Shown here piece after piece: positions 55,967 through 64,000 of a stretch of 64,000 nucleotides of DNA. The notes beneath the pieces were generated by a model. It did not search any database and had not been told where the DNA came from. It was given only the letters and a program-made list of their open reading frames with translations. The stretch is from Geitlerinema sp. S16 (GTDB lineage: Bacteria > Cyanobacteriota > Cyanobacteriia > Cyanobacteriales > Geitlerinemataceae). The stretch's first letter is position 1. The number at the start of each line of letters is the position of its first letter. The stretch is taken from assembly GCA_011390275.1 (NCBI GenBank), contig JAABST010000003.1, positions 87,458 to 151,457 of the forward strand. Reading direction: 5' to 3'. The position numbers and the translations under genes were made by a program.

Positions 55967-58189
55967 TTAGGACACCAGTGCTACTGCCCGATCGGCCATT
56001 GCGTCCGCTGTGATGCCATTGAACGCCATGATCGCCCCGGCGCTGGCAGTCGTTTCGCCACGCTTCCAGGCAAACACATCACGGGGCGACATCGATCGCA
56101 ACATCACCGGCTCCAGCATCGCGCTCGTGCCACCGGTGACGCCCAGCAGTGCATCACCACCGAACAACGCCGCAAACGCCGCATCATCCAGGAACGTGGT
56201 GTCCGCTTCAGAGCAGATTTCCGCCGCCACATCCGTCGGACGGTAGAGACGGCGAGGATTGACCACCGCGACGATCTTCGAGCCGATACCCTGGCTCGCG
56301 AGTTGTTCCGCTGCTGCGAACACCGGCTCTAACACCATGTCGCCCACCACTGCGAACACCACCGTTTTTTCGCCCGCCGTTTCCTGCAAAACGATCGCGC
56401 CTATGTCGATCGCCTGTTGCGCCTGAGCCAGGGTCGTCCGAATCGGCAACGGCGACTTACTCGCGGTGATCGTGATGCCCTTATTTTTCTGCGTTAGCGC
56501 CCAGTCGTAACACACCTGGATGCCGTTCGAGTCGATCGGGAACAGCGCAAACACATTGCCGTTACGCATCATGCCCGCGAAATAATTCTCGACTTCCGGG
56601 CGTTGGTGCGTCCAACCGTTGCGGCCTTGCTCCAAAGCGCCTGCCGTGAACAGGCACACCGTCGCTGGGGTTGGGCGGCGAAGTTCGGCCATCGCCTGGG
56701 TTACGGTTTGCCAAATCGGTAGACCGTTAATCGCAAACGATTCGTAGGAACACCACAGCGATCGCGCCCCAAACAACGCCTGACCCGCTGCCAAACCGGC
56801 GCAAGCATCCTCACTGAGCGGCTCATACACCTGACCGCCGGGACGCTGAAAATAGGTGTCGTCGGTGGTGGGGTGGATGATGTTGAGCGCAACGTTAATG
56901 TTGTTGATGCCCGAGGCGGCGTTACCGTCGGCGTTGGTGACGACAAAATCTGGGTCGGCTTTGCCCACATAGCCCACCAGTTCACCCATCGCGGTGGTGG
57001 CAACCTGGTTTTCGCCGATCGCGAACTCCTTCAGCGGCAACGTTCCCAGATCCGACAGCTCGCGCGTGAATTCCGTCACCGCCACCGCTGAGGCTTTACC
57101 ACCAGCGGCGCGAGTGTGGTTCGTGCGTACCAGTTCCCAGGCCGCCGGGGTCAGCGCTAACTCCGCCAAGGCGTTGGCGATGTAGTCTTTTTCGATCGTA
57201 TCGCCGGGATAGAGGTTATGGGACTGAGCGCCGCGTTTGTGGACGCCCGCACCCTTGAGCTGCTTGACGATCAACACAGTCAACGTACCGCCCAGCGCCG
57301 ATTTCGCCGCTTTGTCCACCGCTGCCAGCATCGCCTGACCAAACTTGATCCGCGCCTCTAGCCCAAATCGCGTGCTATCAACGTACGCCCCCTCCTGGTT
57401 CGCGTCATCGTAATCCTTCGCATCCAGCAGGATCACCTCTGCGAAGCCGTTACCGCTCCAGTAGGCCACCATTTCCTCGTTGGTTTTGGTGGACACCATG
57501 CTGTGGTGTTCCTGGCTGTAGCCGTTCCAGACGAGGATTGGCAGGAAGTTGGTCACCTCGGGATAGCTGGTGTTGAAGTGACCGAAGCTGCTCATGATGT
57601 AGGGTTCACCGAGGCCACCGTCACCGATCGTCACGGGGAACAGGACACCGGGGTTCAGTTTCGCGCCGGACATGGCAAAATGTTGGCCTTGACCGAGGGG
57701 GCCAGCGGGGGCGAGCAGGCCGGGGATTTGTCCCGAGAGGTGACCGAGGAGGCCGTGGGTTTCACGGAATCGATCGCAGAGATCTTGGACGGTGGCAATG
57801 CCCATCGCTTCGAGCGAGGCATCGAGAAACACGTTGCTGTAGTAACCCGGCGCGTGGTGACCGACTTCGGTGCAGATATTTTTATAGCCCAGCAGGACGA
57901 GCGCCGCGATCGCGTCGGCACTGCTGGCAAAACCGCCGGGATGTCCCGAGGCTTTGGCGCTGGTTATTTGTAGCGTCAGGTAGCGCAGCGCGTCCGCCGT
58001 GAGCAAGGTTTGGTAGGCCGCTGCGGGATCGCTGATATTGCCGATCGCGGTTTGACCGTCGGCGATCGCGGGAGTTCGCCCATACTGCTCAAAGCCGGGA
58101 AGCGTCTCGGCGAGATGGGTCATGCCCTGACAAAAGGCGGGAGCGGTTTGGGTTGTGGCAGGGGTCACGGCTTGGGTCTCGCTGGGCAT
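55967..58189 (-). CDS. Transketolase/phosphoketolase-like thiamine-diphosphate enzyme
   Basis: The 740-residue protein has an N-terminal ThDP domain with SAKASGHPGGFASSADAI and GDGGLGEPYIMSSFGHF, and a C-terminal half with DPDFVVTNADGNAASGIN and GRNGWTHQRPEVENYFAGMM. The features are shared with phosphoketolases (WNGYSQEHHSMV region, THQ) and transketolases (SGHPGG), and match a second, shorter phosphoketolase-like protein found in cyanobacteria. If it is a phosphoketolase it would split xylulose 5-phosphate or fructose 6-phosphate to acetyl phosphate. The exact reaction is unproven. Confidence 0.7.
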   Translation of the reverse strand: MPSETQAVTPATTQTAPAFCQGMTHLAETLPGFEQYGRTPAIADGQTAIGNISDPAAAYQTLLTADALRYLTLQITSAKASGHPGGFASSADAIAALVLLGYKNICTEVGHHAPGYYSNVFLDASLEAMGIATVQDLCDRFRETHGLLGHLSGQIPGLLAPAGPLGQGQHFAMSGAKLNPGVLFPVTIGDGGLGEPYIMSSFGHFNTSYPEVTNFLPILVWNGYSQEHHSMVSTKTNEEMVAYWSGNGFAEVILLDAKDYDDANQEGAYVDSTRFGLEARIKFGQAMLAAVDKAAKSALGGTLTVLIVKQLKGAGVHKRGAQSHNLYPGDTIEKDYIANALAELALTPAAWELVRTNHTRAAGGKASAVAVTEFTRELSDLGTLPLKEFAIGENQVATTAMGELVGYVGKADPDFVVTNADGNAASGINNINVALNIIHPTTDDTYFQRPGGQVYEPLSEDACAGLAAGQALFGARSLWCSYESFAINGLPIWQTVTQAMAELRRPTPATVCLFTAGALEQGRNGWTHQRPEVENYFAGMMRNGNVFALFPIDSNGIQVCYDWALTQKNKGITITASKSPLPIRTTLAQAQQAIDIGAIVLQETAGEKTVVFAVVGDMVLEPVFAAAEQLASQGIGSKIVAVVNPRRLYRPTDVAAEICSEADTTFLDDAAFAALFGGDALLGVTGGTSAMLEPVMLRSMSPRDVFAWKRGETTASAGAIMAFNGITADAMADRAVALVS

Positions 58190-58344
58190 AATTGTCTGTC
58201 CTTTGTCTCGGCTACGCGATCAAAATTTAACAGCATTTTTACATTTAGTCGGGACTAAAGCAATCAATGTGTTGTTTAAGCTGGGATCACGTGAGATATA
58301 GGTGTTCAGGCGGGACGACATCCAGAGGTGACGCCTGAATCACA

Positions 58345-58386
58345 AAAAAGCAGGCGATCTGAGGTGTGTCGGATCGCCTGCTTTTT
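58345..58386 (-). terminator. Rho-independent terminator of psb27
   Basis: AAAAAGCAGGCGATC (58345-58359) and GATCGCCTGCTTTTT (58372-58386) form a 15-bp perfect stem with T-runs on both strands, so it can work in either direction. It lies 60 bp beyond the psb27 stop. Confidence 0.9.
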
Positions 58387-58446
58387 GTCGAGAACTGTTT
58401 GTGTCTTCGCTCTAGTCGGGGTTGGGCAATGGTGAGGCTACAGCGA

Positions 58447-58851
58447 CTATGCGCCGCGTTTCAGCGCCATTTCGACTTGGGTGAATTCTTGGTTGAGGCG
58501 GTCTTTGAGCTTCGATGATAGGGGGCGGTTGCCGTAGCTGCTGTAGTGGCTCGCGAGACCATTGAGCGCAGTGCTCATCGTGGTGAACGACGGCAGGGTC
58601 GAGACTGCGCTATCGCGACGGTAGCGAGCGATAAATTCGTTGATATTTTCGCGGGCAGCCGATTGCGCCGCCGCTTTTTCGGGGGTGTTTTCGGGCAGCT
58701 CGATCGCTTCGCGCAGGCTGGTCACAAGGGTTAGCGCATCATCACGATAGTTTCCGGAAAGGTTACCGGCGGGTGAGCAGGCGGTGAGACCCGAAAGAGC
58801 GATGACGGCCACGAGGACAAAGGCCATAACGCGAGAAAAGAACTGTTTCAT
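58447..58851 (-). CDS. psb27: Photosystem II assembly lipoprotein Psb27
   Basis: Psb27 binds CP43 on the lumenal side during assembly and repair of photosystem II, before the manganese cluster is in place. The product is 134 residues, with a signal peptide ending in a lipobox (LTAC, Cys25). The four-helix domain follows, with YRDDALTLVTSLREAIELP, INEFIARYRRD, FTTMSTALNGLASHYSSYG and LNQEFTQVEMALKRGA. The ATG at 58851 is preferred to a longer frame start at 58878. Confidence 0.95.
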   Translation of the reverse strand: MKQFFSRVMAFVLVAVIALSGLTACSPAGNLSGNYRDDALTLVTSLREAIELPENTPEKAAAQSAARENINEFIARYRRDSAVSTLPSFTTMSTALNGLASHYSSYGNRPLSSKLKDRLNQEFTQVEMALKRGA

Positions 58852-59017
58852 TAGACTGTTTTTAGGGAACGCGAACAAACAAGCAAGGGTAAAGCGTGCC
58901 GCTCACGTGATGAACTACACAAATTTTATCGTGAATTCGATCGCTCTCGGGGATCACGGCGATCGCGCGGCTCAATTTTCCTGCGCTTTGTTCGCGATTT
59001 CCCCGATCGGTTTCCCC

Positions 59018-59758
59018 TTAAAGCTGACCGCGCATCGCGAGTTTCATATCCCGCACTGCCCGTTCAAGACCGACCATCGCCGCCCGCGCAATGATGGTGT
59101 GGCCGATGTTGAGTTCTTCCATGCCATCGATGCAGGCCACGGGATAAACATTGAGGTACGTCAAGCCATGACCGGCGTTGACGCGCAACCCGAGCGATCG
59201 GGCATACTGACAGCCTTGATCCAGGATCGCCAATTCTTTGGCGCGATTGCTCTCGCCCTTGGCTTCGGCGTACTGGCCGGTGTGTAGCTCGATGAATTTT
59301 GCGCCGCTTTGTTTCGAGGCATCGATCTGAGCCTGATCCGCGTCGATAAACATACTGACGGGAATTTCGGCGCTTTGGAGTTGATCGACGATCGCGTTCA
59401 TCCGCTCCTGTTGTCCCGCCACATCCAAACCGCCTTCCGTCGTCACCTCTTCGCGGCGTTCCGGCACGAGGGTCATATAGTCCGGCTTGAGATCGAGGGC
59501 GATCGCGACCATTTCATCCGTCGCGGCCATCTCTAAGTTAAGGTGAGTGGCGACGGTTTTTCGCAATATGTAAAGATCGCGATCTTGCATGTGGCGGCGA
59601 TCTTCGCGCAGGTGAGCCGTGATGCCATCCGCGCCCCCGAGTTCCGCGAGGACGGCTCCGGCGATCGGGTCAGGTTCCGTGGTGCGGCGAGCTTGGCGGA
59701 TGGTGGCGATATGGTCGATGTTGACGCCGAGGGTGGGCAAGGGTCTGGTCTCCAGCAA
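59018..59758 (-). CDS. pdxJ: Pyridoxine 5'-phosphate synthase
   Basis: PdxJ condenses 3-amino-2-oxopropyl phosphate and deoxyxylulose 5-phosphate to give pyridoxine phosphate in vitamin B6 synthesis. The start [18 protein letters not shown], then [35 protein letters not shown] and the C-terminal [11 protein letters not shown] and [11 protein letters not shown] are diagnostic. The 246-residue length fits. The start appears to be TTG at 59758, as no ATG precedes the conserved region. Confidence 0.95.
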   Translation of the reverse strand: MLETRPLPTLGVNIDHIATIRQARRTTEPDPIAGAVLAELGGADGITAHLREDRRHMQDRDLYILRKTVATHLNLEMAATDEMVAIALDLKPDYMTLVPERREEVTTEGGLDVAGQQERMNAIVDQLQSAEIPVSMFIDADQAQIDASKQSGAKFIELHTGQYAEAKGESNRAKELAILDQGCQYARSLGLRVNAGHGLTYLNVYPVACIDGMEELNIGHTIIARAAMVGLERAVRDMKLAMRGQL

Positions 59759-59826
59759 TGGATGTTTGATATTTATAAAGTCTTATAGAGATTTTACGGG
59801 GTCTTCTGAGGTTTTAGCGGTGAAGC

Positions 59827-60408
59827 TTAGGCGGTGGTGAAGTTCACACGGCGGTAAAGTTTGGCGAGGGGTAGGGTCTCGGGTAGGTGTTGCAGCGTGA
59901 CGCTGGCGTCGATGTCGCGGATTTCTTCGAGATGCCACCGGTTATCGTCGGTTTTCCAGTAGTGTTCGACCAGGGAGGTGGATTGCTCGATCAGCAGGTA
60001 TTCGCACAAGCTGGGGATCGTGCGGTAGGCGGCAAATTTATCGCCCCGATCGTAGCTGGAGGTGGAGGGCGATAGGACTTCGGCGATTAGGGTTGGATTC
60101 AGGATTTCGTCAGTGCGATCGCCGTTGAGTACCGGCGCTCCGGCGATCACCATCACATCGGGGTAAACGCCATGATTCACGTCGGGAATCCAGAGGCGCA
60201 GGTCACTATTGAAGGCTTCAAAGGTTTCGGGATCGAGCAAGTCCTCGAATAGGGCGTACAGTGAACCGGCGATGCGGCTGTGGTTGACGGAACCTCCGGG
60301 CATTTCGATGATGTCTCCATTGTGATATTCGTGGCGGGTTTCGGCGATCGCCTCGCGATCGCGGTAGTCCTGGGGGCTGTATTGGGTGACGGCTGGGGTG
60401 GTGATCAT
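59827..60408 (-). CDS. Uma2-family (DUF820) PD-(D/E)XK nuclease-like protein
   Basis: Uma2 proteins are a very large cyanobacterial family with a restriction-endonuclease fold and unknown role. The 193-residue protein shows ETRHEYHNGDIIEMPGGS, a catalytic Asp in VYPDVMVIAG and Glu in LIAEVLSPST, with DKFAAYRTIPSLCEYLLI. All expected active-site positions except a clear Lys are present. Confidence 0.88.
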   Translation of the reverse strand: MITTPAVTQYSPQDYRDREAIAETRHEYHNGDIIEMPGGSVNHSRIAGSLYALFEDLLDPETFEAFNSDLRLWIPDVNHGVYPDVMVIAGAPVLNGDRTDEILNPTLIAEVLSPSTSSYDRGDKFAAYRTIPSLCEYLLIEQSTSLVEHYWKTDDNRWHLEEIRDIDASVTLQHLPETLPLAKLYRRVNFTTA

Positions 60409-60637
60409 CGTGATTTGTACTTCGATCGGGGGGTAAGGTTTCGTTCGTTAGTCTATTTATCGATCCAGAATGGACTCAACGGCTTGTTGAAATGATTTGC
60501 CCCGATCAGACTGGTTTGATCTTGGCATACTGGCCGCCGTCTCGGGCTGACGTGACGGGCAAAAACTTAACTCGGTTGCCCGATCGACGGCTTCGCTAAA
60601 ATCTTGGTATGCCTCCCCACATTTGCCACCTGTTGCC

Positions 60638-61999
60638 ATGTCCTCAAACTTTGCCGACCCGTCTAGCTACTACACCGTGATCGATCGTCTTCATAACGTG
60701 TTTGAGCCGTTTCCGGCGGATTCGCGGGTGTACGTCCACCTCAACGACGTGCGCGGCGGCTGGGATGTGAAACGGGTGACCGGCTCACGGATTAAGCGAT
60801 CCGAGACGCCCACGTGTCAACTGTACAGCGGTCATCGTGGGGTCGGGAAATCCACGGAATTGTTGCGGCTGAAGCAGTGGCTAGAGCAGGAGTGCGGCTT
60901 TTTCGTGGTGTATTTCGCGGCGGATCAGGCGGATGTGGAACCGGAGGATGTGAGCTACGCCGATGTGATTTTGGCGTGTACGCGCAATCTTGTCCAAGAG
61001 GTGCGCTTGGAGACGAATGAAAATCCGATTTTGACCTGGCTGGGGAATCGCTGGGGTGAGTTTAAGGATTTGGTGACCAGTGAGGTGGAATTTAGCAGTC
61101 TGACGATCGAACAAAAGCTCTTGGAATTTGCCAAATTATCGGCGAATTTACGCGCCGTGCCGTCGATTCGCGCCCAGGTTCGCAAAACGGTTGATGCTCA
61201 TACGGTGTCGCTGGTGCAGGCGGTGAATGAGTTTATCGGATTGGCGACGCAGCAGCTTCAGGCTCAGGGCAAGCGCGGGATTGTGATCATGGCGGACAAT
61301 CTCGATCGCATCACCTACCTTCGCAGTTCCGAGGAGGCTCGCAGCAATCACGAGCAAATTTATCTCGATCGCAGTGAGCAGATGAAGGGCTTAAACTGTC
61401 ATGTGATTTACACCGCGCCGATCGCGTTGGTGTGCAGTCGTGGCATCGAAGTGGAAAATCGCTATGGGGATTGTGCGGATATTTTGCCGATGGTGGTGGT
61501 GCAAAATCGCGATGGTTCGCTGAATTTGGAGGGGATGGAGGCGATGCGAAAAATTCTGCGGTTGCGGGTGGAGACGATCGATCCGAATTTAGCGAGGGCG
61601 ATCGAAACACGTTTGTTTGAGTCGCCGGAACTGCTCGATCTGGTCTGTGCGATGAGCGGCGGGCATATGCGGATGTTGATGCAGTTTATGCAAAAGGCGT
61701 TGGATTGGACGGATGTTTTGCCGATTCAAAAACGGGCGGTGAATCGGGCGTTAAGTTCGGCGCGGCAAACTTACCGGGATTTGATTAATTTTGATTGGTG
61801 GGATGAGTTGGCGCGGGTGCATGTGACGAAGCAGTTGCCGCGAGATAATCGCAGTCAGCAGTTTTTAGGCGATCGGTGTGTGTTGCAGTATTTCGAGGAG
61901 GATGAGGAGGGTGAGATCAATGAGTGGTTTGATGTGCATCCGTTGATTTTGAAAATTGATCTGTTTCAATCGGCGTTATCGCGGTTGCAGGGGGTGTGA
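60638..61999 (+). CDS. P-loop ATPase paired with a TPR protein
   Basis: The 453-residue protein is an AAA-like or STAND-like ATPase. Walker A is SGHRGVGKSTEL (residues 65-72 core) and a Walker B-like strand is GIVIMADNLDRI. The remainder is helical with RLFESPELLDLVCAMSGGHM, typical of the lid region of AAA/STAND ATPases. I do not recognise a specific function. The ATG at 60638 (MSSNFADP) is chosen over 60623. It precedes the TPR gene by 70 bp with a palindrome between, and the pair is likely one functional unit. Confidence 0.75.
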   Translation: MSSNFADPSSYYTVIDRLHNVFEPFPADSRVYVHLNDVRGGWDVKRVTGSRIKRSETPTCQLYSGHRGVGKSTELLRLKQWLEQECGFFVVYFAADQADVEPEDVSYADVILACTRNLVQEVRLETNENPILTWLGNRWGEFKDLVTSEVEFSSLTIEQKLLEFAKLSANLRAVPSIRAQVRKTVDAHTVSLVQAVNEFIGLATQQLQAQGKRGIVIMADNLDRITYLRSSEEARSNHEQIYLDRSEQMKGLNCHVIYTAPIALVCSRGIEVENRYGDCADILPMVVVQNRDGSLNLEGMEAMRKILRLRVETIDPNLARAIETRLFESPELLDLVCAMSGGHMRMLMQFMQKALDWTDVLPIQKRAVNRALSSARQTYRDLINFDWWDELARVHVTKQLPRDNRSQQFLGDRCVLQYFEEDEEGEINEWFDVHPLILKIDLFQSALSRLQGV

Positions 62000-62001
62000 C
62001 A

Positions 62002-62032
62002 GACCTCAGAGGTTTTCAAAACCTCAGAGGTC
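62002..62032. repeat. Perfect palindrome between the ATPase and TPR genes
   Basis: GACCTCAGAGGTTTT (62002-62016) and AAAACCTCAGAGGTC (62018-62032) surround a single C. It begins 2 bp after the ATPase stop codon. It is related to 49354-49386 and could reduce transcription into the TPR gene or belong to a spreading repeat. Confidence 0.75.
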
Positions 62033-62069
62033 TTGTACTTCGGTTTTATTGAATTAAGGAGGCCAGATC

Positions 62070-64000
62070 ATGACGGATGCACCGAAGCGGTTTACGGAGT
62101 TGTTGGACTGGGAGGAGGACGATCGCCCGACCCAGGCGGAAACTTACGCGGCGTTGCGTCGATCGATCACGCGGACGGCGGGGTTTGGGTTGAAGTTGTT
62201 GGAGTGTACGCCGTCGATCGCGACGGAGACGATCGCGCAGTTACGGGAGGATTTGCCGGACAAGACGATCGCGGTGTTGGTGTTGGAGGAGGCGATCGAG
62301 AAGTTATTTGAGCGGGTGGTGGAGTGTATTCAGCCGCAAGTGCCGGATGTGTTGTTTATTGTGGGGTTGGAAAAGTCGCTGGTGGATGATATTTCGCCCG
62401 GTGGTTTTGGGGGTGAGGGGGATTATTATCGGATTGATCGCACGCCGCGTATTTTGGCGCATTTGAATCAAAATCGCGAAAAGTTCCGGGATACGTTTGG
62501 GTTTTGTTTGGTGTTGGTGTTGCCGAGGTTTGCGAAGAAGTATTTTGTGCGGCGGGCGGCGGATTTTGTGGATTGGGGGTCGGGGGTGTTTGAGTTGCGG
62601 CTCGATCGGGAGGTGATTAAGCGGGAGGCTTTACGGGCTTCTCAGAGAGTTGATTTCGATGAATATGAGCAAATGACGGCAGCGGAACACCGGGAAAAGC
62701 GGATTGAGTTGCAAACCTGGATTGAGGAAAGTGAGGATGATGAGCAGCGATCGCAGTTGCTATTAGAGTTAGGAAAGCTTCTTCATGCCAGCCAAGCGTT
62801 TGAGGATGCAGTGGCGAGCTACGATCGCGCCCTCGAAATCAAACCGGACTACCACTATGCCTGGTACAACCGTGGCAATGCGCTCCGTGACCTAGGACAG
62901 TACGAAGCAGCGGTGGCGAGCTACGATCGCGCCCTCGAAATCAAACCGGACTACCGCTATGCCTGGAACAACCGTGGCGCAATACTCTGTGATGTCTTAG
63001 GACGTTATACAGACGCTCTTGCAAGTTTTGATCACGCCCTCGAAATCAAACCGGACGACCACTACGCCTCGCGTTGCCGGGGTATTGCGCTCAGTAACCT
63101 AGGACAGAACGAAGCAGCGGTGGCGAGCTGCGATCACGCCCTCGAAATCAAACCGGACTACCACGATGCCTGGAACAGCCGTGGCGCAATACTCTGTGAT
63201 GTCTTAGGACGTTATACAGACGCTCTCGCAAGTTTTGATCGCGCCCTCGAAATCAAACCGGACTACCACGAAGCCTGGAACAACCGTGGCATTGCGCTCA
63301 GTCACCTAGGACAGCACGAAGCAGCGGTGGCGAGCTGCGATCGCGCCCTCGAAATCAAACCGGACTACCACAACGCCTGGGACAACCGTGGCTATGCGCT
63401 CCGTAACCTAGGACAGAACGAAGCAGCGGTGGCGAGCTACGATCGCGCCCTCGAAATCAAACCGGACTACCACAACGCCTGGTACAGCCGTGGCTATGCG
63501 CTCAATGACCTAGGACAGAACGAAGCAGCGGTGGCGAGCTACGATCGCGCCCTCGAAATCAAACCGGACTTGCACGCAGCCTGGTACAACCGTGGCTATG
63601 CGCTATTGAACCTAGGACAGAACGAAGCAGCGGTGGCGAGCTACGATCGCTCCCTCGAAATCAAACCGGACGACCACGATACCTGGAGCAACCGTGGCAG
63701 TGCGCTCGGTAACCTAGGACAGAACGAAGCAGCGGTGGCGAGCTACGATCGCGCCCTCGAAATCAAACCGGACAAGCACGAAGCCTGGTACAACCGTGGC
63801 ATTGCGCTCGGTAATCTAGAACAGAACGAAGCAGCGGTGGCGAGCTACGATCGCGCCCTCGAAATCAAACCGGACTTGCACGAAGCCTGGAACAACCGTG
63901 GCAATGCGCTATATAACCTAGGGCAGAACGAAGCAGCGGTGGCGAGCTACGATCGCGCCCTCGAAATCAAACCGGACTACCACAACGCCTGGTACAGCCG
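62070..64000 (+). CDS. TPR protein with N-terminal ATPase-like domain (cut by the window end)
   Basis: The frame is open from the ATG at 62070 (AAGGAGGCC upstream) through the last base, so the C-terminus is missing. Residues 1-225 form a domain with VLFIVGLEKSLV, GFCLVLVLPRFAKKYFVR and DFVDWGSGVFELRL, a pattern from cyanobacterial proteins that look like STAND ATPases without a Walker A motif. From about residue 235 at least eleven TPR units follow, each containing AVASYDRALEIKPD. Their DNA is almost identical between units (102 bp each), a sign of recent expansion. TPRs bind protein partners; the ATPase next door is the likely one. Confidence 0.85.
   Translation, partial: MTDAPKRFTELLDWEEDDRPTQAETYAALRRSITRTAGFGLKLLECTPSIATETIAQLREDLPDKTIAVLVLEEAIEKLFERVVECIQPQVPDVLFIVGLEKSLVDDISPGGFGGEGDYYRIDRTPRILAHLNQNREKFRDTFGFCLVLVLPRFAKKYFVRRAADFVDWGSGVFELRLDREVIKREALRASQRVDFDEYEQMTAAEHREKRIELQTWIEESEDDEQRSQLLLELGKLLHASQAFEDAVASYDRALEIKPDYHYAWYNRGNALRDLGQYEAAVASYDRALEIKPDYRYAWNNRGAILCDVLGRYTDALASFDHALEIKPDDHYASRCRGIALSNLGQNEAAVASCDHALEIKPDYHDAWNSRGAILCDVLGRYTDALASFDRALEIKPDYHEAWNNRGIALSHLGQHEAAVASCDRALEIKPDYHNAWDNRGYALRNLGQNEAAVASYDRALEIKPDYHNAWYSRGYALNDLGQNEAAVASYDRALEIKPDLHAAWYNRGYALLNLGQNEAAVASYDRSLEIKPDDHDTWSNRGSALGNLGQNEAAVASYDRALEIKPDKHEAWYNRGIALGNLEQNEAAVASYDRALEIKPDLHEAWNNRGNALYNLGQNEAAVASYDRALEIKPDYHNAWYS

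Noticed and set aside
60457..60639. A 60-residue minus-strand frame before the P-loop ATPase gene
   Set aside because: It overlaps the ATPase start, has no similarity I recognise and lacks a ribosome-binding site.
62810..64000. Regular repeats resembling a CRISPR array
   Set aside because: Units are 102-105 bp, all in one open frame, and encode TPR helices; spacers and a short palindromic repeat are absent.

Overview
The window is chromosomal DNA from a cyanobacterium. The octamer GCGATCGC (HIP1) and its CGATCG core occur throughout on both strands. Several genes are also specific to cyanobacteria: the photosystem II assembly lipoprotein Psb27, the plastid/cyanobacterial ribosomal protein PSRP-3 (Ycf65), and glucosylglycerol-phosphate phosphatase StpA, which belongs to the osmolyte pathway of moderately salt-tolerant species. 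I cannot name the species from the sequence.

Layout. 0-10.2 kb: thiS, stpA, a pentapeptide-repeat protein, a DUF4112 protein, tRNA-Val(CAC), a LysR regulator divergent from a pirin, a dual-CDGSH protein, an ABM-domain membrane protein, a methyltransferase, and a lipoprotein with a complete peptidylarginine deiminase active site. 10.3-29.7 kb: a visibly more A+T-rich block that looks like an ion-transport island. It holds a CPA1 Na+/H+ antiporter, a full N-type (Na+-type) F-ATPase cluster in the rearranged order R-B-E-F-A-G-(nuclease-like gene)-D-C-Q, a P3A proton-pumping P-type ATPase, a CopB-like metal P-type ATPase, a GIN-domain lipoprotein and two FAD oxidoreductases. Repeat elements lie just inside both ends and gene remnants lie at its edge and middle. 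29.7-38.7 kb: thermonuclease, QueD, sulfotransferase and methyltransferase on the minus strand, then an orphan solute-binding lipoprotein followed by a histidine kinase, PSRP-3 and a HAD hydrolase. 38.7-40.2 kb: a graveyard holding a C5 DNA methyltransferase pseudogene, an HTH fragment and a PIN-toxin remnant.

40.2-53.4 kb: ClpB; an EAL phosphodiesterase whose membrane domain resembles the ETR1 ethylene receptor; a sterol-desaturase/SDR fusion; IspD; GlpD; a caspase-like protein without the usual cysteine; and an NAD cluster pncB-nadD-nrtR-like. 53.4-60.4 kb: housekeeping genes (DUF423, an alpha/beta hydrolase, a transketolase/phosphoketolase-like enzyme, psb27, pdxJ, a Uma2 nuclease). 60.6-64 kb: a P-loop ATPase followed by a TPR protein whose nearly identical 102-bp repeats run off the end of the window.

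How the genes fit together. StpA, the N-ATPase, the Na+/H+ antiporter and the P3A pump all point to life with variable salt or alkalinity. GlpD handles glycerol 3-phosphate, a precursor of glucosylglycerol. Two small inverted-repeat elements (called A and B here) recur at 12, 29, 37 and 54 kb; one A copy sits inside a B copy, and two genes end on stop codons that lie in element termini. The strongest candidates for something new are the ETR1-like/EAL protein, the permuted N-ATPase cluster with an inserted nuclease-like gene, the cyanobacterial peptidylarginine deiminase, and the ATPase/TPR pair at the right end.
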